DNA from: an uncultured Rhodospirillales bacterium
GTDB lineage: Bacteria > Pseudomonadota > Alphaproteobacteria > Reyranellales > Reyranellaceae
Direction of reading: 5' to 3'
Length of the DNA stretch: 63,201 nt
NCBI GenBank assembly: GCA_902825855.1
Contig: CADECW010000006.1
Location: forward strand, 1 to 63,201
Below are positions 31,904 to 41,214 of the stretch, one piece after another. Made by a program: the position numbers and the translations under genes. The stretch's first letter is position 1, and each line of letters begins with the position of its first letter. The notes below the pieces were generated by a model. That model saw nothing but the letters and a program-made list of their open reading frames with translations, was not told the origin of the DNA and ran no database searches.

Positions 31904-34000
31904 TTACGGGTCATACCTCCTCAATCGGACAATTGGAGCGGTGACGATCCCGCCCGCACCGGTGCGCTCGGGTTGCGCCGGATCTCCCAGCTGGGGAGGC
32001 AAGATAGGCACCAGCGCCATCGCTTGGACTGCGGCCCGGTCTCCCAAGCTACCGCCGGCCAAATCGTCGGCGACCAAACGCGCAACTTGGGGTGCTGCTA
32101 CGCTCGTTCCACCCATGGCAACGACCGAGCCACTGTGTGAACCTGCCGCCAGAACACCCGTGTGGAAACGAGCATCGTCGCTGACGGCCATGACATCGGG
32201 CCGCCGCGGTATCGTTGGCGGAACAGGCGGTGGCATCCCCGTCCTCGCGCCAGCAGTGGAATATTTAGCCGCCTTCCTCACCTTTCCAATATAGCCGCCA
32301 ATCACGATGGTCGACGGACCGGTCGCCATGGAATTGATCGTGCTTTCGCGCTTCACAACGCTGGCGCCGACGTCGACCTCCTCGTCCGGGCCAATGGGAT
32401 TGGATTGATGGAAACGCTCGTAATCGGGATCATCCAAATAGGATTGTCGGCCGCGAAGCGGGTAGCCGTAGATATTGTCGTCGCGCCGGATCCAGGCATG
32501 GACGAGGTCTTGGGGCGCGGCGGTGAGCCCTCCGGTATTCCGGAGTTCAATCTCCCACTTGCCGGCAGGTGCAAGTTGCGCCACCGGCAGATCAGGCTGT
32601 GCCGTCGGCTGCACCATAACTGTGAATCGAGTGCGATCCGATGGAGCCCACTGATTCCAGCGAGCTCTAGCATAGATACCGGACGGTGTGTTGAGTTGCC
32701 CCGACGGTCCCCATTCATAAGTCGTCATACTTGGCGCTCCGCCAGGCGGGGTGACGGTAAGAGTAACGCGGCTCGTTGCCGGACTGGGAATCGGAGAGGG
32801 CAGCCAGACTTCGAGAAAGCTGGGCGAGCGATCGTCCGGCTGCACGCGCCAGTGCAAGCGTCTAACCTGGTTCGGCGCCGTGAAGCTGATGAGGGCATGC
32901 GTCCGCGAGAGGTAGCTGTTGCCGGCCGGCATTACCACCCGCAGATCGAAGCCATGGACGTTCTGGCATTCGAGGATCATGTCTTCGATGAAGGCCTCGA
33001 GGCCGCCAGTTCCGTCGTGGCAATCAGCTAACAGCCCATAGCTGATGTTGATCACGACCGGCAGGGCCGAACCCCAACTTGCCGAAATCAGCTGTGCTCG
33101 GTTGATGATGTACCGAATCGCGCGCGCGATATGGTAGTAGAGCGTGCCCGGTGCAATGACCGTCCCCGGAATCATGTTCGCCGTGACGGTCGGCGGAAGC
33201 TGGACACAGATGATCGGACGGTCAACGACCATATCAATCGGTTCACGACCGCAGGCGAGGTCCATCACATGCGTGCCGTGGGCGACGCGCAACGCAGCCG
33301 ATTTATGATGGTCTGGGATCAAGAAATCGTAGAAGGGTCCCGGTGGCGTCCCCCCCGGCAGGCGATAAAGGAGCTCCTCGTCGCCACCGGATGCCGCCAG
33401 TAAGTTGTCGATCTGCAACTTCGTATAGAATCTGTCGATGGGAGGCCCTTGAACCCAACAATACTCGACCCGCGTCGTCGGCGGCGTCGTCGCGAGTTGA
33501 AACCTTCTATGAGCGAAAGCGATGCCGTCATCGATTATGCCCATGATAACCGCTGGCGGCGCTGCGCCGGCACCGACGGACCTCGCTGCCCTGCTTCTGG
33601 ATCTTCGCCTCGGAATTCGCAGCGCCTTCATAGTTTTTAGCGCTGCAAGGCTCAGCGGAGGGCCCAGCGACGCGCTTTGTACTCCACGTAGCGCACCAGC
33701 CGTCGACAAGATCTCCGAGGCCTGTTCCGTCAGCATTGCGCCGATCCAGACCGCGGAGTTCGCCGCCATCCCGGGATCGACGTGACGACCGAGAATCTCG
33801 AGGGACTTTTGCCAGACTTTGCAGCCAGTTCGGCTGGCAATGAAAGTTCCTGCGACGAATTCTTGGGCCCTATCTTTACTCACGCGCAACAGGAGAGGCA
33901 TTACCTCCCTTCCCGATGTGAAGTAGGCGCCGCGGCCCGGACCTAGCGCCCAGGCAACATACGGATCGATCCTTTCCAAGACCTTGTACTTTTGTGCCAT
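31904..34000 (-). CDS. Subtilisin-family (S8) serine protease
   Basis: A 698-residue subtilase. The catalytic triad is Asp157 (GIIDDGIAF), His241 (AHGTHVMDL) and Ser633 (GGTSVAAP), with the oxyanion Asn361 in MPAGNS. Residues 30-115 may be an inhibitory prodomain-like region. About 150 residues between Asn and Ser form a beta-rich insert with no match recognised. No signal peptide or membrane anchor is seen, so the protein is cytosolic or leaves by an unusual route. GGAGG precedes the ATG. It lies 42 bp after the GGL-repeat gene on the same strand, so one operon is likely. Codon use is less GC-biased than in the flanking operons. Confidence 0.88.
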   Translation of the reverse strand: MAQKYKVLERIDPYVAWALGPGRGAYFTSGREVMPLLLRVSKDRAQEFVAGTFIASRTGCKVWQKSLEILGRHVDPGMAANSAVWIGAMLTEQASEILSTAGALRGVQSASLGPPLSLAALKTMKALRIPRRRSRSRAARSVGAGAAPPAVIMGIIDDGIAFAHRRFQLATTPPTTRVEYCWVQGPPIDRFYTKLQIDNLLAASGGDEELLYRLPGGTPPGPFYDFLIPDHHKSAALRVAHGTHVMDLACGREPIDMVVDRPIICVQLPPTVTANMIPGTVIAPGTLYYHIARAIRYIINRAQLISASWGSALPVVINISYGLLADCHDGTGGLEAFIEDMILECQNVHGFDLRVVMPAGNSYLSRTHALISFTAPNQVRRLHWRVQPDDRSPSFLEVWLPSPIPSPATSRVTLTVTPPGGAPSMTTYEWGPSGQLNTPSGIYARARWNQWAPSDRTRFTVMVQPTAQPDLPVAQLAPAGKWEIELRNTGGLTAAPQDLVHAWIRRDDNIYGYPLRGRQSYLDDPDYERFHQSNPIGPDEEVDVGASVVKRESTINSMATGPSTIVIGGYIGKVRKAAKYSTAGARTGMPPPVPPTIPRRPDVMAVSDDARFHTGVLAAGSHSGSVVAMGGTSVAAPQVARLVADDLAGGSLGDRAAVQAMALVPILPPQLGDPAQPERTGAGGIVTAPIVRLRRYDP

Positions 34001-34042
34001 CGGAACCTCCGGGAAAACCGTGGAGCACGCAGAACCGGTGGT

Positions 34043-35290
34043 TCACTGCCACTCGAGCCGCGCCTTCTCCCATAGCCAATTGAGGAGCGGATCGCCCTGA
34101 ATCGGCTGCTGCGTCGTCCCGATCGGAACTATGTAATTCACGGGAGGAATGACAGGCAGTAAATGAAGCGCTGCGTATATTCGCTCCCAGTAAAAGTCGC
34201 CGTCGTTCGGCGGAACGCCACCAAAGGGGTACAGGGCGCCGATGAAACGGAATGGTCGTCGCAACGGGGCCGGTTCGCCCGACATACCCGCAGGCGGAGC
34301 GCTGCAGCGCAGCCAGAAATACCGGCCGAGTTGTATACCGAGAAAACAGCCAGCGGCGCTGTCGACCGGAAAATGCACGCCTGCAACCGTCCGATTGATC
34401 GCGACCCTGCTGGCCAGGCGCATCAATTGAATACGCCAATTCTGCGAACTGATGGCGTTAGTGTATTGCACGTTGCCCGAAGCCATCAGCAGTTGCCAGA
34501 GCACATAAGCAGACATGAATGCTTCGGTCGCGTGACCGCTTGGGAAGGTGCTGTGCGAGGGCGTAAGGATCATCGGCTGAACCTGAGGCGAATATTCGTT
34601 GGGCCGCCGGCCCGCGAGCGCATGCTTGAAGCGCATCTCGGTGAAGTTCGCCAGCCTAAGCGCCGCGGCCAACAACTCGAGAGTCCATTTCGTGCGCGAT
34701 GGATGGAGGAAGGGAATCGCGCTCAGGAAGGTAAGCGCGCCGCCCATCTGGGTCATGATCTCGGGCGCACGGTCGCCACGAAGGTCGGCGTAAGTGTTGA
34801 GGAAGACCAGAAAGTTTCGGAACTGCGCGGGATCAGGAGTCGAAATATCAGCAAGTGGCCGGTAGCTGAAGGGCGGACCCGGCGGTGGCCATTGCAGCTG
34901 GTACATCCTCATAAATGGACTGACTGCGGTGAGTCTGCGAAATCCGACTTTCGTGTTGAGCACGGCGTCGAACACGCTTGCCCGGACCCATGGTTCCCAT
35001 CTCTCCAACACATCGGGATCATCGAACGGCAACGCAGGCGGCGTCGCCGGGATCGGCGGAAGCACAAAAGGCCCACTGATACCGTCGCGTGTACGGATAA
35101 GGGCTTCAGCAGCGGCCGGCGAATTTGCAATACCTAGGCCGCCCAAGCCGCCCAATCCACCGAGGCCGCCCAAGCCGCCGAGGCCCCCCAAACCTCCCAG
35201 GCCACCCAATCCACCAAGGCCGCCCAGACCACCGAGACCGCCCAGACCACCGAGACCGCCAAGGCCTCCCGAGAATGCTTCGACAGACAT
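34043..35290 (-). CDS. Vanadium-haloperoxidase-like PAP2 protein with (Gly-Gly-Leu)15 N-terminus
   Basis: A 415-residue protein. After MSVEAFS come fifteen consecutive Gly-Gly-Leu triplets (residues 8-52). The C-terminal half is a PAP2/vanadium-haloperoxidase fold. Its phosphate/vanadate site is complete: Lys222-x6-Arg229-Pro, PSGH at 250-253, and Arg300-x5-His306. That site can hold vanadate (haloperoxidase) or act as an acid phosphatase; sequence alone does not decide. No signal peptide is recognised. AAGGGGG precedes the ATG. The subtilase gene follows in the same operon. Base composition differs from the surrounding chromosome. Confidence 0.85.
   Translation of the reverse strand: MSVEAFSGGLGGLGGLGGLGGLGGLGGLGGLGGLGGLGGLGGLGGLGGLGGLGIANSPAAAEALIRTRDGISGPFVLPPIPATPPALPFDDPDVLERWEPWVRASVFDAVLNTKVGFRRLTAVSPFMRMYQLQWPPPGPPFSYRPLADISTPDPAQFRNFLVFLNTYADLRGDRAPEIMTQMGGALTFLSAIPFLHPSRTKWTLELLAAALRLANFTEMRFKHALAGRRPNEYSPQVQPMILTPSHSTFPSGHATEAFMSAYVLWQLLMASGNVQYTNAISSQNWRIQLMRLASRVAINRTVAGVHFPVDSAAGCFLGIQLGRYFWLRCSAPPAGMSGEPAPLRRPFRFIGALYPFGGVPPNDGDFYWERIYAALHLLPVIPPVNYIVPIGTTQQPIQGDPLLNWLWEKARLEWQ
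35137..35271 (-). repeat. Fifteen 9-bp tandem units encoding Gly-Gly-Leu
   Basis: The array is 135 bp with a 9-bp period; units differ by synonymous changes only (for example GGCCGCCCA, GACCACCGA and ATCCACCGA on the plus strand). The amino-acid repeat is perfect while the DNA is degenerate, which points to selection on the protein repeat. Confidence 0.95.
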
Positions 35291-35316
35291 TATGCCCCCT
35301 TGGTTGCTTCAGACGC

Positions 35317-37107
35317 TCACGTCGGTACCCCCGCTTTACGCAACGCCTCCGCTGCCATGCGGCCGATCGGATAGTCGGCTGCTGGCGAACCCTTCATCCA
35401 GCCGCTGACGGTCAAGCCCGGCTGGAGCTTCAAGAGCTCCTGCGCCGCCTTGCGCGCCTCCTCGACCTGGCCAAGCTGCCAGTGCGCGATTGTCTTGGAA
35501 CGCAAGGTCGAAGTGTGCTTGCGATTGGCTCGGAGGGAACGCTGGGCAAGCTCGAGCGCCCTGCCGTATTGGCCGGCGGCGATTGCCGCCGTCGCTGCCA
35601 ATGAATCGTAGAAGTAGCGGTGCGGATCGAGCGGCGAGAGGGCAAGAGCACGTTCGGTGTGCTCGATTGCCTGCGCCCCTTCACTCTTGAACGCGTGCAG
35701 AGTGCCCTTGAGCAGCCACGCAAAGGAGTTGCTGGGATTGATCGCAAGTGCGTGCTCGTAGGACTCTTCGGCAACGTCGAATTTCTTGAGGAGGTTGACG
35801 TGAACGAAGCCATTGATTGCAAGCGCCAGCGAGTTGTCAGGGTCCATCTCCAGCGCGCGCTTGGTGCACTCCGAGGCAAGGTAGGTATCGCGCTGCGGGC
35901 TATCGGACCAGCCTTGCTGGACCCGCAGCACATGCCAGTTGCCAAGCCAGGCAATCGGCAACGGATGGCGCAGGCCGCGGCCCGCCAACTCCTCAAGCAG
36001 TCGACGTGCTTCTTCGAAATCGGGCACCGACAGACGGTGCATGAGACTGACGGCAGCCATCAGAAGCGTGTACGCCCGTAGCGTCGGCAAAGGCTTCGAG
36101 CGCGCCCACTGGACCTCGCGCGTCGTCACCGATGCACTGATGATGGCAACCAGCCGACCAACCAACTCCTGCTCGCCGTTCACGATGGCGTCGGTGGTAT
36201 CCTCCAGACTGTCGGCCCATACCACCGTGCCGGAGCGTGCCTCTGCCAGCTCGACGTCGAGCTTTAAACGTCGGTCATTGCTTCGGTAGGCGCCTGACAG
36301 CACGTAGTCGGCGTGCAGATAGCTGCCGATCTCCGCCGCAGACGCTTTTCGCCCGTTGAACGCAGTAGTTGACAGCCTCGATACAACCCTCAGGTCCGAG
36401 GTGTGCGACAGCCGGCGGATGACTTCCTCGGCTAGGATCTCGCCCAGGACACCATGATCGTTCGCTAGCATCCGGGAGGCAAAGGGAACCACCGCGATCG
36501 CGGGCGTGAGTTCATCGAATACAACCGTAGGCGCCGTACCGAGGTGCACCTGGTGGGGCCCCAGTCTGTAGGCTCGCACTGGCTGCGCCAAGCCACGCAC
36601 GTAGCAATCACCTAAGTCGTCGACCTCCGCGTCGAGGCCGGGCGTCAGGCCGTCGCGGACGTGCTGGGAGATCACGATCTCGCCTGGCCCTGCCAGAGTC
36701 ATCAGGCGGGCCGCCAGATTGACACCTCGTCCGAGCACATCGTCAGGCTCGATGATGACCTCGCTTATCTCCATACCCATTCGCAGCAGCACGTGGCGAT
36801 CGGCAGCACGATGGGTGTTGGCGTCTGCCCGCGCCTGCTGAATAGCCATCGCGGCCGCGACGGCCGAGCGCACGTCGGCAAAATCAAGCAACATGCCATC
36901 GCCCAGGCTCTTCACCATGCGCCCGCTGAACGATGGCAGGATGTCCCGCTTCACGCGATCAACGAAGCGGAGCCAGTCGGATATGATACCGACTTCGTCC
37001 TGCTCGATCAGCGCAACGGATCCCACAATGTCAATTAGCAGCACTGCGCGCTTCGCCCAGGCAACATGATGCTCGGCGCGAACTTCTCCGAGATCGAACT
37101 CTGCCAT
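35317..37107 (-). CDS. Class III adenylate/guanylate cyclase with TPR region, copy 1
   Basis: A 596-residue cytosolic protein. The ATG at 37107 is chosen for its GGGGGA site and because the cyclase domain starts soon after; the frame is open 49 codons further upstream. Cyclase residues are Asp26 in LLIDIVGSV, the Lys and Asp in MVKSLGDGMLLDF, and GRGVNLAARL (transition-state Asn/Arg). The Lys favours ATP as substrate. A TolB-like region (AIAVVPFASR onwards, about 220-340) and several TPR units follow to the C-terminus. It lies just upstream of the GGL/protease pair on the same strand, 26 bp away, and may head that operon. Confidence 0.87.
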   Translation of the reverse strand: MAEFDLGEVRAEHHVAWAKRAVLLIDIVGSVALIEQDEVGIISDWLRFVDRVKRDILPSFSGRMVKSLGDGMLLDFADVRSAVAAAMAIQQARADANTHRAADRHVLLRMGMEISEVIIEPDDVLGRGVNLAARLMTLAGPGEIVISQHVRDGLTPGLDAEVDDLGDCYVRGLAQPVRAYRLGPHQVHLGTAPTVVFDELTPAIAVVPFASRMLANDHGVLGEILAEEVIRRLSHTSDLRVVSRLSTTAFNGRKASAAEIGSYLHADYVLSGAYRSNDRRLKLDVELAEARSGTVVWADSLEDTTDAIVNGEQELVGRLVAIISASVTTREVQWARSKPLPTLRAYTLLMAAVSLMHRLSVPDFEEARRLLEELAGRGLRHPLPIAWLGNWHVLRVQQGWSDSPQRDTYLASECTKRALEMDPDNSLALAINGFVHVNLLKKFDVAEESYEHALAINPSNSFAWLLKGTLHAFKSEGAQAIEHTERALALSPLDPHRYFYDSLAATAAIAAGQYGRALELAQRSLRANRKHTSTLRSKTIAHWQLGQVEEARKAAQELLKLQPGLTVSGWMKGSPAADYPIGRMAAEALRKAGVPT

Positions 37108-37582
37108 GAACGTCCCCCAGCCGCCGGATGCCAGCGCAGAGGCGGCACCCCGCGACAGGGACACCAGACCACCGAGGTCGATCATGCGCAAGTCGCCCTC
37201 CAGTTCGATCACTGCATACAGTAAGAAGCCCCCTGGATATGTGCGGAAAGTCACACAAGAGTGTGTCTCTAGACAATTCGCATCCGGGTCGGACGCCTAC
37301 AATCGGAGTGATGGATCAAGCTGGACGTGACGACACGGCGGCGCTTAGCCAATCGGCCTTGCGCCACACGAAACTCGACGACGAGGCTGCCCGGCCAACT
37401 TCTCGCCGATGTGCTCCAAACCCACGCTATTCATGGCCCACTGCGGAAGGCCATCCCCAGAAGATTTGAGCCCTCCGGCGAGAGGACACCGTGCTAGCTT
37501 CTCGCCCATCTGAAATCTCCGGTAATGACGAATAACGTGTGTGAAGCTCCGCGAATGAGCCTATTCGAATGGAAACCACCTG
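37108..37582. other. 475-bp gene-free stretch
   Basis: It holds the upstream regions of the cyclase (minus) and the iron alcohol dehydrogenase (plus). Short frames exist but none has coding character or a ribosome site. Small inverted repeats are present: ACACA-AGAG-TGTGT at 37253-37266 and CGAAT-N6-ATTCG at 37552-37567. No transposase remnant or attachment site was recognised. Confidence 0.5.
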
Positions 37583-38749
37583 ATGCCTCAGTCTCTGGTC
37601 GGCAATTGGAATTACCCCACCTCGATCCGGTTTGGCGCAGGCCGCATCCGCGAGCTGCCTGACGCCTGCAAGGCGATCGGGCTGCAGCGGCCTCTGTTGG
37701 TGACCGATCCCGGGCTCGCGAGCCTGCAGATGATCAGCGACGCCATGCTGTCGCTGCGCAAGGCCGGGCTCGACCCTGCCCTGTTCAGCGAGGTGAAGCC
37801 CAATCCGGTGGCTGCCAACGTCGAAGCGGGCGTGCGCATCCTGCGTGCCGCCAGGAACGACGGCGTGATCGCCTGGGGAGGCGGCTCGGGAATCGACACC
37901 GGCAAGGCGATCGCCTTCATGGCGGGTCAGACGCGGCCGCTGTGGGATTTCGAGGATATCGGCGACTGGTGGACGCGCGCCAAACCGGAGGGGATCTATT
38001 CCACGATCGCCGTGCCGACCACGGCCGGCACCGGCTCGGAGACCGGGCGCGCCTCAGTGATCACCAATACCGAAACGCACACCAAGAAGGTCATCTTCCA
38101 TCCCAGGATGATGCCGTCGATCGTCATCGCCGACCCCGAATTGACGGTCGGCCTGCCGGCCAGGCTGACGGCGGGCACCGGCATGGATGCGTTCATCCAT
38201 TGCCTGGAAGCCTATTGTGCGCCGGGCTATCACCCCTATGCCGAAGGTATTGCCGTCGAGGGGATGCGGTTGGTGAAGGAGAACCTCGCGCGTGCCGTCA
38301 AGGACGGCCGGGACATCGAGGCGCGCGGCCACATGCTGGCCGCCTCGCAGATGGGCTCGACGGCTTTCCAGAAAGGGCTGGGTGCCATCCATTCGCTGTC
38401 GCACCCGGTGGGCGCCGTGCTCGACACGCATCACGGCCTCACCAACGCCGTCGCCATGCCTTATGTGCTGCAGTTCAATCGCGCCGCGATCGACGAGAAG
38501 ATCCAGCGGCTGGCGCGCTGGCTCGGCCTGCGCAACCCGACCTTTGACGGTTTCATGGAATGGAGCCTCGACCTGCGCCGCCAGATCGGCATACCGCACA
38601 CCCTGGCTGACCTCGGCGTCAAGGAGAGCCACCTCGACAAGTTCGCCGAGATGGCCGCCGTCGATCCGACGGCCGGCGGCAATCCCGTGAAGGCGGGCGT
38701 GCCGGAGATGCGCAGGATGTACGAGGCGGCGGTCGCGGGGAGACTGTAA
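37583..38749 (+). CDS. Iron-containing alcohol dehydrogenase (group III)
   Basis: A 388-residue NAD(P)-dependent dehydrogenase. The nucleotide site is GGGSGIDTGKA. Metal ligands lie in TAGTGMDAFIHCLEAY and in HSLSHPVGAVLDTHHG. PTTAGTGSETGRASVI is the family signature region. Substrate candidates include short hydroxy acids and aldehydes. The stop overlaps the ATG of the following FAD/GcvT gene (TAATG), so the two products likely work in one pathway. Confidence 0.88.
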   Translation: MPQSLVGNWNYPTSIRFGAGRIRELPDACKAIGLQRPLLVTDPGLASLQMISDAMLSLRKAGLDPALFSEVKPNPVAANVEAGVRILRAARNDGVIAWGGGSGIDTGKAIAFMAGQTRPLWDFEDIGDWWTRAKPEGIYSTIAVPTTAGTGSETGRASVITNTETHTKKVIFHPRMMPSIVIADPELTVGLPARLTAGTGMDAFIHCLEAYCAPGYHPYAEGIAVEGMRLVKENLARAVKDGRDIEARGHMLAASQMGSTAFQKGLGAIHSLSHPVGAVLDTHHGLTNAVAMPYVLQFNRAAIDEKIQRLARWLGLRNPTFDGFMEWSLDLRRQIGIPHTLADLGVKESHLDKFAEMAAVDPTAGGNPVKAGVPEMRRMYEAAVAGRL

Positions 38750-41202
38750 TGGCGACGAACTTCCCCACGCAGGCCCGTGTCGTCATCGTCGGCGGCGGCA
38801 TCATGGGTTGCTCGACGGCCTATCACCTGGCCAAGCTCGGCTGGAAGGACGTCGTGCTGCTGGAGCAGGGCCGACTGAGCGGCGGCACGACCTGGCACGC
38901 GGCGGGCCTTGTCGGCCAGCTGCGCAGCTACCAGAACCTGACGCGCCTGATCCGCTACAGCACCGAGCTGTACTCCAAGCTCGAGGCCGAGACCGGCCTG
39001 GCGACCGGCTGGAAGCAGTGCGGCTCGCTCTCGGTCGCGCGCACCGAGGAACGCATGGTGCTGCTGCGCCGCTCCGCCGCGATGGCCAATGCCCAGGGCG
39101 TGGAGTGCGAGCCGCTGACGCCGAAGCAGGCCGGCGAGAAATACCCCATCATGCGCACCGACGACCTTGTCGGTGCCGTGTGGCTGCCGGGCGACGGCAA
39201 GGCCAATCCGGCCGACATCACCCAGGCACTGGCGCGCGGCGCGCGCAGCGGCGGCGTCCGCATCTTCGAGAAGACGCGGGTGACGGCGATCGACACCAGG
39301 GACGGCCGCGTCACCGGCGTGCAGACCACCGAGGGTCCAATCAAGGCCGAGATCGTCGTCAACTGCGGAGGCCAGTGGGCGCGCCAGCTCGCGCGCACGG
39401 TCGGTGTCACGGTGCCGCTCTATTCCTGCGAGCACATGTACATCGTCACCGAAAGAATGGAGAACGTGCCGCGCGACCTGCCGGTGATGCGCGATCCCGA
39501 CGGCTACATCTACTTCAAGGAAGAGGTCGGCGGCCTGCTGATGGGCGGTTTCGAGCCCGAGGCCAAGCCGTGGAACAAGGACATCATCCCCGACGACTTC
39601 GAGTTCGGCATGCTACCGGACGACTGGGACCAGTTTCAGATACTGATGGACAATGCGCTGATCCGCGTGCCGTCGCTGGAGAAGACCGGCATCAAGACCT
39701 TCATGAACGGTCCGGAGAGCTTTACGCCCGACCTGAACTACATCCTGGGCGAGGCGCCGCAAGTAAAGGGTTTCTTCGTCGGCGCGGGCTTCAACTCCAT
39801 GGGCATTGCGAGTTCGGGCGGTGCCGGCATGGCGCTGGCCGAATGGATCGTGGCCGGCGAGCCGACACTCGATCTCTGGCCGGTCGACATCCGCCGCTTC
39901 GCCGAGTTCCACGGCAACGACGCCTGGCTGAAGAGCCGCGTCGCCGAGACCCTCGGCTTGCACTACAAGATGCCGTGGCCGCAACGCGAGCAGGAGAGCG
40001 GCCGGCCGTTCCGCCGCTCGCCGCTTTATGATCGACTGAAGGCGCGCGGCGCCTGGTTCGGCAACAAGATGGGCTGGGAGCGGCCCAACTGGTTTGCCGA
40101 TGTCGGCAAGACTCCCGACATGCAGTACGGCTGGGGCCGCGGCGCGTGGTTCGACGCCGTGTCGGCGGAACATCGCGCCACGCGCGAAGCCGTGACCGTG
40201 GTCGACGAGACCTCGTTCGGCAAGATTCTCGTGCAGGGTCGCGATGCCGAAGCTCAATTGCAACGCCTTGCCGCCAACAATGTCGCAGTGCCGACCGGCG
40301 CCACGGTCTATACCGGTATCCTGAACGAGCGCGGCATGTTCGAGAGCGATCTCACCATCGCGCGCCTCGCCAGCGACAAGTTCCTGATCATCACCGGCTC
40401 GGCACAGCCGGTGCGCGACATGGACTGGCTGAGTCGCCACGTAGACGAGAACGCCCATGTCACGCTGACCGACGTCACCGGCGCGTGGACCGTGCTGTCG
40501 GTCATGGGCCCGCGCAGCCGCGCGCTGCTGCAGAAGGTGAGCCGCGCCGACTTCTCCAACGAGCGCTTCCCCTTTGCCACCATCCGCGCGGTCGGGATCG
40601 GCCACGGCACCGTGCTGGCCTCGCGCCGCACATACATGGGTGAGCTGGGCTGGGAACTCTACGTCCCGGTCGAGTTCGCCGTCACGGTGTTCGAAACCCT
40701 GCACGAAGCCGGCGCCGAGTTCGGCCTGCGCGATGCCGGCTACTACGCCGTCGAATGCATGCGCCTGGAGAAGGGCTACCGTGCCTGGGGCCGCGAGCTC
40801 ACGCCGGACGACACGCCGTTCCAGGCCGGGCTGGGCTGGGCAGTGAAGCTCGACAAGCCGGGTGGCTTTCTGGGCCAGAAGGCGCTGATCGAGGCCAAGG
40901 CCAAGCCGCTGGCGCGCCGCCTGGTATCGGTGGTGCTGGAGGACCGCGAGCCGCTGCTATGGGGCGGCGAGGCCCTGCTGCGCGATGGCCGGCCGGTCGG
41001 CGATCTCACCTCCGCGGGATACGGCCACACGATCGGTGCGTCGGTTGGCCTGGGCTATGTCCGCCGTGCGGACGAGGCCGGGATCGACGCCGCCTGGCTC
41101 GACAGCGGCAAGTTCGAGGTCGACCTGGCCGGTACGCGGCTTCGCGCCAAGGTCTCGCTGCGCTGTCCCTTCGATCCGACGGGTGCGCGCATCAAGGGCT
41201 GA
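38749..41202 (+). CDS. Dimethylglycine/sarcosine-dehydrogenase-like FAD-GcvT protein, copy 1
   Basis: An 817-residue two-domain enzyme. The N-terminal FAD-binding DAO domain (about 1-380) has VVIVGGGIMGCSTAYHLA and TTWHAAGLVG; in dimethylglycine dehydrogenase the His of this WHAAGL segment carries the covalent flavin. A GcvT-like tetrahydrofolate domain (about 430-817) contains MGELGWELYVP and the C-terminal barrel. The enzyme would oxidatively demethylate an N-methyl amine and pass the one-carbon unit to folate. The true substrate is not known from sequence. Confidence 0.87.
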   Translation: MATNFPTQARVVIVGGGIMGCSTAYHLAKLGWKDVVLLEQGRLSGGTTWHAAGLVGQLRSYQNLTRLIRYSTELYSKLEAETGLATGWKQCGSLSVARTEERMVLLRRSAAMANAQGVECEPLTPKQAGEKYPIMRTDDLVGAVWLPGDGKANPADITQALARGARSGGVRIFEKTRVTAIDTRDGRVTGVQTTEGPIKAEIVVNCGGQWARQLARTVGVTVPLYSCEHMYIVTERMENVPRDLPVMRDPDGYIYFKEEVGGLLMGGFEPEAKPWNKDIIPDDFEFGMLPDDWDQFQILMDNALIRVPSLEKTGIKTFMNGPESFTPDLNYILGEAPQVKGFFVGAGFNSMGIASSGGAGMALAEWIVAGEPTLDLWPVDIRRFAEFHGNDAWLKSRVAETLGLHYKMPWPQREQESGRPFRRSPLYDRLKARGAWFGNKMGWERPNWFADVGKTPDMQYGWGRGAWFDAVSAEHRATREAVTVVDETSFGKILVQGRDAEAQLQRLAANNVAVPTGATVYTGILNERGMFESDLTIARLASDKFLIITGSAQPVRDMDWLSRHVDENAHVTLTDVTGAWTVLSVMGPRSRALLQKVSRADFSNERFPFATIRAVGIGHGTVLASRRTYMGELGWELYVPVEFAVTVFETLHEAGAEFGLRDAGYYAVECMRLEKGYRAWGRELTPDDTPFQAGLGWAVKLDKPGGFLGQKALIEAKAKPLARRLVSVVLEDREPLLWGGEALLRDGRPVGDLTSAGYGHTIGASVGLGYVRRADEAGIDAAWLDSGKFEVDLAGTRLRAKVSLRCPFDPTGARIKG

Positions 41203-41214
41203 TCGTCGAGACGC

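Noticed and set aside
34163..35137. Plus-strand frames over the PAP2 and protease genes
   Set aside because: The minus-strand genes have full catalytic motifs and good ribosome sites; the plus frames have neither.
35137..35271. Tandem array as a possible CRISPR
   Set aside because: The period is 9 bp with no spacers, and it encodes a perfect protein repeat.
37108..37254. N-terminal extension of the cyclase at 35.3-37.1 kb
   Set aside because: The ATG at 37107 has a clear ribosome site and fits family length; the extension shows no homology.
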